A stretch of DNA of 64,000 nt from the NCBI RefSeq assembly GCF_000143415.4, contig NW_003314275.1:124001-188000 (forward strand), in the 5' to 3' direction. This DNA comes from Selaginella moellendorffii (lineage: Eukaryota > Streptophyta > Lycopodiopsida > Selaginellales > Selaginellaceae). Below the pieces are notes generated by a model. The model saw only the letters and a program-made list of their open reading frames with translations. It had not been told where the DNA came from and did not search any database. Below are positions 45,203 to 57,275 of the stretch, one piece after another. Numbering within the stretch: position 1 is the first letter of the stretch; each line of letters begins with the position of its first letter. The position numbers were made by a program, and so were the translations under genes.

Positions 45203-48200
45203 ATGGACGCCTCTTCATCTACAAAGCGTGGGCGAGAGCCGGGTGAAGAGGGAGAGCAGGAGGAGAAAAAGCGACTTAAAAGAGGTGAGATTGCTCTTAT
45301 GAACTGGCGTCTGCAGGGGGCACTTGCGGGAATTGCAGACCTTGAATGCAAATTGTGGGAAGCCGGGGAGGATGCCGAACTAAACGAACTAAAGGAGCAG
45401 ATAGCCTCAGAGAAAGTGCGGGCGAGGGGACTCGAGGTGGATAAGTTGAAACTGGAACGCGAGCTCTCTGAAATCCTCAAGCCGCCACGTCAATCCTTGA
45501 AAAGAGTGGAGGGTATTGCCGAATCAGCATTTGCGCAGGAGTACCAAAGAGTTGGGGGATTAGACAACGTGGAGTCATTGCGTGAGAAGCTGGAAGAAAC
45601 AGGAGACATGTGGAAGACGGAGAAGAACATGATAGCACCTGTTGTCACGTTAGTTCAGTCGAGTGGCTGGGGAAAGTCGAGGATTACCTGCGAGCTTGCG
45701 AATTTAGGTGTGTTCGTCATCTACTGCTCATTCGCTTCATCTGGCACCGCGTACCCTCCAAGGTCTGCCTTTGCGGACTTCTTCTACACAAACGCCGTCA
45801 AATTGCTCAGCTCGGGTCCTACGCTTTTGTCGCAGAGCAGGTTCATGCTCTTCTGCATTGACTACTTTGTGTCATGCATCGAGGCTCTTCTGCAGCTGAC
45901 TTCCGGGGAGGACCCCATGGATGCCAAGAGGTTCTTGAACGATCTCATGGTTGGGGAGAACTTTTGGGGACTGGTACAGGCGAAGATGGAGATAGGAAGC
46001 GAAGCCCGGGAGGAGTTTGCGAAGCGCCTTGACGTCGGCCTGAAACAGAAGCCTGGCGAGAACACCAATATCTGGGGCATCTGGGAAAGTAAGGTGTTTA
46101 AGAAGTACAACACGCTTGAAGGTCTACTGTCGAATGTTCCAGCTCCTGCCAAAGGAAAACTGAAGGTCCTGTTTGTCATGGACGAAGCCCGATGGTTTGC
46201 TTGGCATGATGATCCGACAACTGTTGCTGCATTTGTTCCTGCAAGGAGAGCTTCCAGGGTGTTGCCTGAAAATGGGAGTGTGTCGGAGATGTTCACCGAC
46301 ACAAACGGGAGGCTAAACAATTTTGTGCCGGCCAATAAGGCAGATAGTAGCGATCGAGTGGCTGCGGCGGGAAAGCTAGTTGCACATCCAGCGTACTGCT
46401 TTTTCTTCGCACACTTGCCATCGGACGAACAAACAGGTGGCCTTCGGCTTGCTCAAGTTCAAGATCTGGGTCGTCTTTGCGGCTATGGTCGGCCACTGTG
46501 GCAAGCATTGGTGAAGGCTTCCAGAAGTGCAGGTGACGTGCTGCTTTTGGCTGTAGATAAGCTCCTGGGTGGCACTGGTTCGTTCAACGAGTTTTTGTTT
46601 GAAAGAGGACGTCTATCAGATGAGGCTTGTCTGGCTACACTGGGCTGCAGAGTATGCATCGACATCAATCCGCATGCCACAATTATCACTGATATGGTTG
46701 CAAGTCACCTACTTAGCGTGATGTCCATTTCTGATGACCAGACTCTTGTTTGGACGCATTGGGCTACGGAGCCACTGGTTGCAGCGGCTGCAGCACAGGT
46801 CTTGCGTGCACAAGGGAAGATGGGGAGGACAGGGTGGGAGGAGTGCTTGGAGGCACTTGTAACTGGGATGAAGCGTGGATGGGTTGATCGAGGTTACAGG
46901 GGCGAGTTGGTTGCACGGGTGCTGCTACTACTTGCAGTGGATAATCCAGGCAGAAGTTCATGGAAGTGCTTTACTTTTGACGAGCTTTGCCATGGCTTAA
47001 GTGGGAAGTCGCTGTCCGATCTTATTGGAGAAGATGAGCAGAATTCAGCATCTCCGGCCCCCAAGGCTCCAGGTGGTGGAGAAGAAGCGCAGGTGGAAGT
47101 AAACATGCCGCCACCTCCGGCCTCAGCTTTGAAAGTAAACAAAAAATTTTCGGCGTCCCTGTCCAAAGCTCCAGGAGAAAAAGCGCAGGTCAAAGTAAAC
47201 ACGCCGCCACCTGAGGTGAAGTCGCCATCTCCAACGCTGACAGCCTCGAAAGCTCCAGGTGGAAGTACGCACAATGCTGAAGGGGAAGGGGAAACAAAAC
47301 AAGCAGGTGGCTCTATAGATGGAAGTGGTAAAGAAGAAATCCACAGAAACATGGGTGAAGCCAAGTTTTTTTGCTTGCTATTCAGGAAAACCGACTTCCG
47401 ACTGCAGGACCTCACCGCAAAAGATTTGCTTGAATTTGGAAAGGCTGGCGTGGGAATCATTTGCCGTGAAAATGAATGGGGCATAGACATCGTCATCGTT
47501 GGGTTCTTTGGTGACACGTTTAGCCTGGAGACGATGACACTCATTTTGGTGCAGGTGAAACACACAGAGAAACTTGATGTTGATTTAGCATGTGCTAAAT
47601 GCTCTCTGGAGTTTTCTCAAATGTTGAGTAGCAGTGCAGGGCCTCAAGGTTGGACTGGGTTGAAGGTGCCATACGCCAGTCTGGTTTTGAATGTGGCCCA
47701 TGTGCCTTCCAGCAGTGTTCGTTACAGAACTAGGAAACTTGTCACAGAAGCATTGCTGAAGAAGACACCTGCAAATCAGTCCATGACAATGGCTCTCCAT
47801 GACGCTCATCCGGAATGCAAAGGCCTTCAGGGATGGACAGAAGGCTATGATGGGGATAGATCACACCCGGTCTTCAAGTCATGGGAACGGTATTTTGCTT
47901 CAGATGATCGTCTCCAACACATTGTGGTCATTCAAGGTAATTTCATTTTCAATCAGTTGATGTTCTCTTTTGCTCTCCAGGTTTGGATGCATTCTCATCC
48001 AAGGACGAAGTGAAAGACCTGGTCGACATCTCTCTGGATTCTACTGCAGACATGAGGAAACTAGAACAAGTTCAGAAGACGCATGCACATAGAATGTTCG
48101 GATGGGTTAAGAACACGGGAATGCGCAAGTGTTTGGAGCCAAAGCTCAGCGTGAAAAAGAGTAAGTAAAGCTGAGAATTTTTTGAGAAATAATCTGAAAT

Positions 48201-48239
48201 TCTTTCTCCATTGCAGAGGTGCAGATGGAATTATCTTAG
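45203..48239 (+). CDS. Crinkler-like P-loop NTPase with C-terminal PD-(D/E)XK-like nuclease domain, copy 2
   Basis: Exons 45203-47936, 47981-48160 and 48217-48239 give 978 aa. Domains match copy 1: coiled coil 1-100, Walker A SSGWGKSR at 153-160, Walker B VLFVMDEA at 322-329, linker 612-710, nuclease-like D762 and QVK 784-786. Compared with copy 1 there is one extra codon (ERGRLSDE against ERGLSAE). About 2-3% of residues differ after position 100, but 23 of 72 differ between positions 29 and 100. The frame is fully open once the 44-bp intron is spliced; without splicing it ends early in an unrelated frame. If it is expressed, the KKRLKR patch suggests a nuclear location; that is inference. 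Confidence 0.82.
47937..47980 (+). other. Intron 1 of Crinkler-like gene copy 2 (44 bp)
   Basis: GTAATT...CTCTCCAG at the position of the 54-bp intron of copy 1. Its length is not a multiple of three, so removal is needed to continue into the conserved GLDAFSSKDEVKDLVD exon. It is very short for a plant intron. Confidence 0.8.
48161..48216 (+). other. Intron 2 of Crinkler-like gene copy 2 (56 bp)
   Basis: GTAAGT...TTGCAG, conserved with copy 1, leading to the 23-base last exon ending MELS and TAG at 48239. Confidence 0.75.
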
Positions 48240-48480
48240 GTGGTGAGATTTAAGGACTTTGTAGATTCTAGAATCAAGAGCAAGTGCCAATATTTTAATT
48301 AATTTTTTTGCATGTGGTATGGTGTATTATCCAGGTTTCTGACGGTTTATGTTATAATGGTAAAACAAATAATGATAATTGATTAAAACTTTTACAATTT
48401 TAATTATAAAATTTTAATTATATTTTGAAATGTGCATTAAAATTTTTAGGCAAAGCTTTGATTGAAAGTATAGAATATCA

Positions 48481-49091
<611 letters not shown>

Positions 49092-49116
49092 GATGTAAAA
49101 TAGTAAAGGTATTAGT

Positions 49117-49191
49117 AATATCCTTATAAGTTTCATTACTAGCAATGTCGAAAATTAACTCTTAACCTCAATTTTCTTTAAGAATGAGAGT
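49117..49191 (-). repeat. Inverted segment next to 18S insertion
   Basis: Reverse complement of 41548-41622 of the other copy (for example AATATCCTTATA...CTTTAAGAATG). The flanks on both sides remain collinear, so a short inversion took place in this copy 25 bp to the right of the 18S piece. Confidence 0.9.
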
Positions 49192-50169
49192 ATATAAAGG
49201 AGTGATAGTGTGGTGATGTGGTTGCCACTAAAGTATCATCAAGTTTATCATTGCACCAATTAGAGTTGTTATTAGTAATATATTATGGATTTAGTTTATG
49301 TAATATTGTATTTTAATTGTAACACTAATGAAATATAATTATTAAACAATAAAAAAAACTATAGTGACTATTATGAATTACAACTACAAAAGAAAATTTG
49401 AAAAAACTTTAGGATAAGCCATATTCTCAGCTACTGCTCACAAATTTCTCCTCAGTACACTTCATGTTAGTTTTTGTTTTTGTGAGCATACAAAAAAGTC
49501 CATTTCTGTTTTGGAGGTCTCACTTAGTATATTAATCATTTTCTTAATTATATTATCTAAAAAACATATACTTAGCTAATTAATTAGGATTAATTAAAGG
49601 AATATTCAAGCTTGATTCCCATTATACAGCAAATAATTAATATAAACTAAGAGTTTTTTACAAACAAAACCCACTCATGTGCAAAAAAGTAGATATACCA
49701 AAGATATGTTTATTAAAATGCAAGTACATTAGTATATTTTCACCTCTTATGTCAAAATTTCTAGCTAATAAAACCATGTTTCTTAATAGTACATATCATC
49801 ATGTAAGTGGTAGAATTTATTGATATATGGAAAAAAATCTTTGGATACATCTGATAGAGTAACATCTTTGACTCGATTTCATATGATGTTTTTTCTATTA
49901 TAGCATCCACAAAAGTGACTTTCTGTGCATCAGTATACACCAATAAAGTTCAAATTGAAAGCCACAGTCATGTAAAAATGGTAAGTTCGTTTAGTTTTGT
50001 AGAAAACAATCCTTGCCAAAAATTCAATCAGTTTCATATCTTGTGATCAAAGAGGTTTTGATAAGTAATAAAATTGCCAATCCTTTGCCTCCAACTTCTT
50101 CTCAAAAAACTCATACATGTAAAATCATTAGAACATTGGATAATCCTCAATATGATCACTCACATAAGA
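49192..50169. other. AT-rich 3' flank and following stretch
   Basis: To about 49738 it is the duplicated flank. After that there is unique AT-rich DNA with no recognised gene. A short minus-strand frame (49943 downward, VTFVDAIIEKTSYEIESK) might belong to the broken gene to the right. Confidence 0.5.
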
Positions 50170-51850
50170 ACTATATCAGAGAAGACATTTGTTACGCTTT
50201 ATAAGTTTCTTGAGTGTGTCTGCTAGAGTACATAATTCACCAGTATCTAGTTTGTTGGGGTCAAATGAACAAGGATGCAAACATCCAAACTGTCTTAAAC
50301 AGTAACATTTATCTGGTGTGTCGTTTAGAATGAAAACTTCAAACTCACTGATGTCTGGATGAAGTTTCATTGAGGTGAAGCAGGTAGAGTGCTCGATGTT
50401 GAGTACAGTCTGTCAAGAAGTGTCAGTGAAGCTGGTTGCTACAAGATCTCCATTTCTTCCATCTTGAGCTTGAAATTTTTGAAAGATTTCTCTAGTATAA
50501 TTTGACCAAGCTCATTGCAAATGTCTTCATCATGCATTTTATATCGAAATATGTTTGTTAGCACACCAAGCCTCCCCAAAGCATATTCAAGGTTAATATC
50601 TCAAGAGCTTGTCCAAAGAGCCAATGTCATATTATACTAATCTGACAAATTGTGCATACACAATAGAAACTTTTGTTGCACTTGGCTGGAGTAATAACTT
50701 TTCTTTGTCCTTGTCCCTGAAGCTAATGTAACACTTAACTGTGAGGAGGCTATATATCTTAAATAGAGAAAGATATTTTCATGGACAATATTAGCCTGTG
50801 ACCTCACGCTAAGGGCAAGGACAAAAATGTTTACCTCGAATTTGGTTGATTCACTTTGTCTGTGCTTTTTCTTGGCAAGTTTCCTGAGTCTCTCCTGGTG
50901 ACTATGTACAAGCTTGTCATTGAGGCTACTCTTGTGCTGATTCTTTGCCTTCGTGTTCGCAAGATTGGATATCTCAATGATGGTATCTTGTGGTGTTAAT
51001 CCCTTCATGATTTAGAAGTATCGCATTGAGAATTTTGCCTACATGTCCTTCATGTATATCAAGTCAGAAAAGATCTCTTGCATTGCTTTTGTTGAGTACT
51101 GCCTAGACATGATGATGAATTTGATTGTTGGATTTTTTGTTGTTTCCTTGCCTATCCTTTCAATAAATATCCAACCATCCTCATCCATAGTGATTAGGAT
51201 TGCATCACCTAGATCCACTCCCTACACTATTGCTTGCAACCTTGCTCCAAAGTTCACATCTAACCCTCTTCTGTGGTGGTTCATCATCTTCTTCTTCTTT
51301 ACATGATGAGGAAGGACTCTTATCTTTAATTTCATCACTACTCTTGTCACTTTTTGTCTCGCTATTATCCTCTTCATTATCATTATGTTGTACCTTATCT
51401 TTTTCTTCGATGTTATCATCTCTTTTGTCATCATCGTCCTCACTCTCTTGATCATTGGAAGTTGATGTTAATGACGCTTAAGGTATATTTATCATCAACA
51501 ACCTAATTTAAGTCCATCATTTGGATTGTAGTTGGAGAGGTCATGGAATGGATGCTTTGATTCTTCTGTTTCTCTCTGATCAAAAAGTCTCTCAGTTAGA
51601 ATCCTATTGCTGACTGTCCATAACAACAATGCCCTTGACAAGGTTAGATTGTCCTTGAGGATTCCATAAGTAGTGAAGGTTGTATGGATTCCTTTCTCTG
51701 CAAGATATATTGTAGTTGATAGAATAAACTCTGAGTCTTGAATGATATTCCTAACACTAGATCATCATCTTGTATCTCCAACATCCACTTCTGTGGTAGT
51801 GTGGAGTTGCAGCCTCTTTTCACTCTGACAGACTCATGTTTTAGATTGCT
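50170..51850 (-). pseudogene. Unrecognised broken multi-exon gene
   Basis: Minus-strand coding pieces occur in order. RNIIQDSEFILSTTIYLAEK...RALLLWTVSNRILTERLFD lies at about 51780-51550. Next is a very acidic Asp/Glu/Lys/Ser stretch ending PPQKRVRCELWSKVASNSV (about 51455-51225). Then LGDAILITMDEDGWIFIER and KFIIMSRQYSTKAMQEIF, two stops, and KGLTPQDTIIEISNLANTKA (about 51200-50850). Further on are LEYALGRLGVLTNIFRYKM (about 50600) and a Cys-rich piece KCYCLRQFGCLHPCSFDPN (50370-50176). The amino-acid texture is protein-like, but I do not know the family. Stops and frame changes make it a pseudogene. It could be a host gene or a transposon gene. Confidence 0.4.
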
Positions 51851-51921
51851 AGGCCTAGAAACATGAAAGAACTTATTAGAATTACTTAAAATATTTTTGA
51901 AATGGGAGAGAATGGATCCTA

Positions 51922-53182
51922 GTGTGAGGCCTCATGCTAAGTGAAAGGGGTAGTAATTCTATATGAGGTTAATAGCATTAAGGCTCATGAATGGATGGGG
52001 TGTATGAAAGGGGTAGTGGAGGTAATTCTATAGGAGGTTATTAGCATAAGGCCTCACACTTAAGAATGGATGGGCTGTGTTTGCCGATTCCTTGATAATA
52101 ATCTTACTTGCCCATTCGTCCTATGGATAGACGTTTGAGCAAGATTACTGTCAATAAACTAGACAAACTAAAATCCTTTTAGCACTTTAGAATGAGGCCT
52201 CACGCTAATCCTTAAGCATGAGCCCAGTCACAGTGTGTTGATGGAGGTTACTAGCACGAGGCCTCACACTTAGGATTGCTTGTGATATTTTTCCCAGTTT
52301 CTTGGTGACAATCTTATTCACTTGTGCAATAACACATGCATGCAAAGGAGATTGCTGTCGAGAAACTAAACTAGAGGAGGTGAGTGGGCATTTTTTCTTG
52401 GTGTGAGGCCTCACACTAAGGTTTTTGTGTGTGGTTGGACACCATCCATTTGCAGATTGGATTAAGGTATTATGGAGGGATGAAGTCATTTTCTTGGCAT
52501 AAGCCCTCATGCTATTCATTTATATGCATTTGTTTCTTACTACTTTAGGTGTCTAACTCGCCAATTCATCTTTGGGGTAAATGTTCAAACAAGATTGCTC
52601 CCCAAACACTTGCAAGACTAGGGAAATAGTGGAAGGTTGTATGTTTAGATGTTTGCTTAGCATGAGACCTCATGCTAAGTTTTTTACATGAGGTCGGACA
52701 CCATACTTTTGTGGGTGGGCTTTAGGTGTGCTGAGGCAATGCAGGCTTTTCTTGGCATGAGGCCTCACGCTAAAGGCTTCACTGAAAGACTTAGTGCAAG
52801 GCCTTAAATTAAAACATTGATGTGAGGCCTAATGCTAAGGAAATTTTTTGTTTTATGCTTTTGTTCTTAGTTTCAGGAAAGGTAACTGGTGGCCTCATGC
52901 TAGATTTTTTCTGGCTATCGTTTTAGTAAAGGTGACTGGCTTTAGCACAAGGCCTCACACTTAGACTATTTCATGGCAATAGGGAAGGTGACTGGCTTTA
53001 GCACGAGGCCTCATGCTTAGATTTTTCCATGGCTATTGGTTTCAGGAGAAGTGACTGGCTTTGGTGTGAGGCCACACGCTTACATGTCCAAGATAATGGC
53101 CTTAGCGTGAAGTTGCATGTTAAATTTTGGCTTGGCACAGAGCCTCATGTTATTAAATTAACGTGAGGCCTCATGCTAAGCC
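51922..53182. repeat. Dispersed repeats with TGAGGCCTCA palindrome
   Basis: About 17 degenerate copies of a ~20-bp motif, roughly (C/T)GTGAGGCCTCA(C/T)GCTAAG, at irregular spacing. Clear ones lie near 51923, 52045, 52191, 52257, 52401, 52661, 52755, 52821, 52945, 53001 and 53163. The core TGAGGCCTCA is a perfect palindrome. More degenerate copies appear near 54185, 54260 and 54320. No coding sequence is seen. Confidence 0.8.
52871..53090 (+). repeat. Minisatellite, ~60-bp units
   Basis: Four imperfect tandem units, each with GGTGACTGGCTTTAGCAC followed by the GAGGCCTCATGCTTAG motif and ATTTTTCCATGGC-like sequence. Confidence 0.8.
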
Positions 53183-53264
53183 TTTCAATCTGGGCTGGAA
53201 AAGTCCCATGCCAAGCTTGGCTTTGCATGTGAAATGGAAGTTGTGGTGAGGGTTAGGGTTCCTT

Positions 53265-53333
53265 AGAGAGGGAGAGGGAGAGGAGAGGGGAGGAGGAGAG
53301 GGAGAGGGAGAGGGAGAGGGAGAGGGAGAGGAG
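53265..53333 (+). repeat. GGGAGA purine microsatellite
   Basis: About 70 bases of GAGAGG/GGGAGA repeats. Confidence 0.97.
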
Positions 53334-54826
53334 AAAAAACTCACAATTTTTTGCTCATGTTACCTCGTTTGCTCCCATTGTTGAAACCCTAAAAAATGAT
53401 AGACATGTGTAGGAATATTCTTCATGTGCTAAAAACACTTGAAAATTCTTAATGCGATATCATACGCTAAAGCGTTGAATATGCCAGATGAAAATATTTT
53501 TAGTTTTATAATATAATATGCTTTTTAGATGTAAAACTTTTACACAATAGTTTTTAGTTGTTATAAAATTTTTATTCTTTATTTTATCTCAGAAAACATT
53601 GTTGTAGTTTCCTCTTATGTCTTTTATAAATAGCAAGTTTACTCTTTTTTCTCTAGTTTATCCATTTTATCTCTTTTTCTTCCATTTGTCAGAAAAATAT
53701 ATCTTTTGAATTTTGCTCCTTATACCACATTATTTGTCTTTTCTAATTTGTCATAAAAGTATAACTTTTGGAGTTCCCTCTTTATACTAGATTATTTCAC
53801 TTATCAATATTGTACAACTTTTGAATTTCCCTCCTTGTACCACATTATTTGTTTATTCTCACTTGTCAGTATAGTATAACTTTTGAATTTTCCTCTTTGG
53901 GCCACATTAATTATTTTATTTTTGTTGTCAAAGTTGTACAACTTTTGAATTTCACTCACTTTGGCTCATTTAGGTTTTTCCATTGTCTAGGGCAGGAGTT
54001 TAACAGTGCATATTTTATGAGTTTGCACATTCATTTTCGTTATTAGAACTAAATGGACATTGGGCTTTAATTTAGGTTTTTTGAAAGCTTTCTAGTTTGA
54101 CTTGAATATGACATTTTAGCCATGTCAACATTATTTTGCAATGGTAAGCCTTAATTAAATACCTTTGCTTTTTACTTCTTGGTGTGTAGCCCCGTGCTTA
54201 GCTTGGGTTATTCTTTAGAATCCTTTTTTTCATGTTTACTTGATATTTTTTTTGTTTAGTGTGTGGCCTCACACCAAACTCTTTTTGGAGTTGTTTGATA
54301 AAACAATTTTTTCTTAGCATGTGGCCTCACCCCAAGCCCATTTCTTTTACAATTGTTATGGTAAAATTTTTTTTGCATAGTGAGTGATCTTGTGCTAAGT
54401 TTTTTTTAAAGTTAATCTGTGGAAACATTTTTTTACTATCTCCACCCCCCTCTCACCCTTTTTTTTACTAACAAAATTGTATTACCTATAGATAATAAAC
54501 TCATAATATTAGTAATTATGAAATTTGACAGATTGACATTGTAACTATCTTTGACACTAACATTGTCTCTATCATTGACACTATCACTATCACTATCTCT
54601 GACACTGACACTGTCACTATCACTATCATTTTCACATTGACATGTGACATATTTTTCTCATTGCAAGTGGATGCATTCAATTGTCTTTTAATGTATCATC
54701 AATAAATAGATTTTTCATACCACTCCTCAATTTACACATTGCATATATTGTGCCATGCATACCTAGGAAGACTTCTAGAAAACTAAATATATATTGCATA
54801 TAATTTTTTAAAACATCATAAATTAC
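53334..54826. other. AT-rich stretch with CACTAT/GACACT repeats
   Basis: No gene recognised. A loose GACACT/CACTAT repeat occupies 54538-54650. A similar ATCTGACACT repeat stands at 59460-59535, beside the related methylase-like copy. Confidence 0.55.
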
Positions 54827-55294
54827 CTCCTAGAAACAACTGATAGAGAAGGACAAAAACCTCTAAGACAACATTTGAATAATTCATATTCTTCAATTGC
54901 AAACACCAATCTACCAAAGTCACATGCTGCCTTGACCATCGAACCACTATCTGTTGTGCAATTGATGACAACACCCCTAGTTGGGCAATAAAGCTCAAGT
55001 AGGATATGCATTGCCGATGGAGATCGGAACCAATACCCAGATAATGTGTTGTAGATGTCATCATCTATGAGATTTGGTATGATGTCAGTAAAGATATTAT
55101 ACCCTGGCATAACCTGTGCAGCACACTCGCTATCACAAAAACCTCACTTTCTCTTCTGTAGAACACTTGGTAGGTCCATATCATAGCCTGAATAATAAGA
55201 CTTTAGAGACAACCAAAACTGAAGATGATTTCTTACCTTCTCTGGCATGCCTAAGACACCTTTGGTCTCGACCCCAACACTATCCATGATGCAC
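54827..55294 (-). pseudogene. Methylase-like exons, copy 1
   Basis: Exon a is 55237-55294 (RCIMDSVGVETKGVLGMPEK), intron 55188-55236 (GTAAG...TTCAG), exon b 54827-55187. A frameshift early in exon b is followed by QVMPGYNIFTDIIPNLIDDD, then SAMHILLELYCPTRGVVINC and GRLVFAIEEYELF. The arrangement (P...LLELYC...GVVI(D/N)C....G...FAIE) resembles motif I and the following strand of N4/N6 amino-methyltransferases, which transfer methyl groups from S-adenosylmethionine to DNA. The glycines of motif I are poorly kept (TTDSGS), and no catalytic (D/N)PP(Y/W) motif is seen. Treat the methylase call as tentative. It is the more decayed of the two copies. Confidence 0.45.
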
Positions 55295-55522
55295 CTGGAA
55301 GAGGTTCCTCTTGAAGTTGACTTGAGTTGCATACCTCATAAGGCAGGACATCCAATGGGGGTCATTTGGGAAAATGAAGGCAACTTGACCGGTTGTATGA
55401 AGAAGAATTGCTGCCAAAAGGAATGCATCCTTTGGGGATGGTTTAAAGTTGAGTTGAGTTCATGAGTTGAGCCCAATTTAACACAAGTTAACTCAAGTCA
55501 ATATAGTCAATAAGAAGTATTA

Positions 55523-56118
55523 TATAAGCAACCAAAGGGAACGACTTGAGAGACGATCCATAAGGGTTCAAATATAGAGGGAAAGGGCCCATGAATAAGA
55601 GTGCACCCTTTTTTCCAAACGGTTAAGGGTTTTGGGATAGTTGGAGTTAAACGTCCTTGGGTTTGAATAGTACTGGGTTGGGTGACCTCTCGGGAAGTCC
55701 AAACTCAGGAGCTTACATTTGGTATCAGAGCGGTCTTGGGTCCGACTCTGTTGGTTGGCTAAGGGAATCACACCACATATTGATTGACATCTAGGAGGTC
55801 TAGTTTGCTCCCAGCTGGGCTCGACTCGAGGGGTAGGGTGTCAAAAGAGCGAGGCTCTTGGGAGAGCTGTGGCTCTCAGTTTCCGTTCACGAGGGCGTGA
55901 ACTTGTAGGGAAGCGTGGTAGATTGTAAGCAACCAAAGGGAACAATTTGAGAGACGATCTATAAGGGTTCAAATATAAAGGGAAAGGGCCCATGAATAAG
56001 AGTGCACCCCCTTTTCCAAACGGTTAAGGGTTTTAGGATAGTTGGAGTTAAGCGTCCTTGGGTTTGAATAGTATTGAGCTGGGTGACCTCCCGGGAAGTC
56101 CAAACTCAAGAGCTTACA
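55523..56118 (+). mobile_element. TRIM element 2
   Basis: Two 195-bp LTRs (55523-55717 and 55924-56118) beginning TATAAG/TGTAAG and ending GCTTACA. The internal 206 bp starts with the primer-binding site TTTGGTATCAGAGCGG. The target-site duplication TATTA is at 55518-55522 and 56119-56123. Same family as TRIM 1 at 2865-3447. Equal LTR lengths and a better primer-binding site suggest it is younger. Confidence 0.94.
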
Positions 56119-56390
56119 TATTACAAAGGAAATCTAAATTGAACAAATGAAGGTTTTAGCAAACTTTAAAATATTAAAATACGTAAATATCTGAGTTAAA
56201 AGTTTCTATAAGATTGAAATGTTTAAAAAAGACAAAGTTCATGAGAACCTATCTTTTATAAAACTATATTATTTTATTATGACAACTGTTACAACTGTCA
56301 TATTTGATTTGACTACTTAATATTTTGAATACTTTTACAACTGTAGATACTATTCCTTCATTCAAAAGATTTTTTAGGGTTCTTGAGAAG

Positions 56391-56639
56391 ATGGGAAGCA
56401 AGGAAAATACAAGATCTGTGAGTAAAAGTTGTAGTGCAAAGGAATGTGAGAATGCTAATTTTGTTTCACTACCACAATCTCCATATTACACTCCTGGTCC
56501 TTATAACCCATCTGGGAATGTGAAGACCACTATCACAATTGATAAAAATGCTCTTGCTACTTCTGAAACAATAGTCCAAAGCAAGAGAAATAAAGAAATG
56601 AATAGCACGGCAGAAAGCACCGAGAAATCTACTCCATAA
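56391..56639 (+). CDS. Small SPYYTPG-motif protein, copy 1 (82 aa)
   Basis: ATG at 56391 to TAA at 56639. It contains FVSLPQSPYYTPGPYNPSG, then a Thr/Ser/Lys-rich tail (SETIVQSKRNKEMNSTAEST). A diverged homologue is encoded on the minus strand at 60917-61174, so the frame has been kept through divergence. Both are preceded by a conserved TTTTTTAG|GGT or TTTTAG|GGT context that looks like a splice acceptor, so each may be a last exon. No known domain, signal peptide or membrane segment. Function unknown. Close to the methylase-like exons, with a TRIM between. Confidence 0.5.
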   Translation: MGSKENTRSVSKSCSAKECENANFVSLPQSPYYTPGPYNPSGNVKTTITIDKNALATSETIVQSKRNKEMNSTAESTEKSTP

Positions 56640-57275
56640 AACTTTTTATGACATTTGTAATTTACATATTAATTCATATTAAAAAATTGCCTACCTAAAT
56701 CACAATCCTCTCATATGATAAGACCAAGGTATATTTTGTAGTGAATCCTCATTAAAAGTTTTTGGGAATTGTTTGTAAATAATATTAAAAGAAATTGAAA
56801 TTTTTCGAAAGACTCAAAAGTAATATCACAATTTTATCTACATTTCCAAGACTAAAAAGCAATCTCACATGAGAGAATGGTAGCGTGCCAACATGCTCTG
56901 CCACTATAATGTGGTCTATATTTCCTTGTAGTCTATTTCCTTAGACATTTGGCATGTGTAGAAAAGAATATCTGTAACAAAGTAGGATTCATCATAATGA
57001 TAGAGCATGTGTATACACGATAATCTAAAATTCTAGAAGCTCTTATGTTTACAAGAAAGCTATGATTATGAAGCCCCATTTCCAAGACTGACATTTAAAG
57101 AATCTGAATATTGTCAATGTCATAATAAATACACCTCATTCCCAAGACTAAAATTTAGTATATAAACTATCTAGAAAAGTTGTAGTTATCGTAGGTTTTT
57201 TGTTCACCTTGAGCTCCTTAGAAGTTTGTATTGAAATGGCTTAAAGGAGAGTCATTGCTACTCGTACTTGGCCCC
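56640..57275. other. AT-rich stretch, nothing recognised
   Basis: No gene or repeat with defined ends before the solo LTR. Confidence 0.5.

Noticed and set aside
51922-53182. CRISPR-like array
   Set aside because: Repeat units are degenerate, spacing is irregular and the genome is eukaryotic.
54538-54650. GACACT/CACTAT repeats as a functional array
   Set aside because: Low-complexity sequence without regular unit or conserved spacing.
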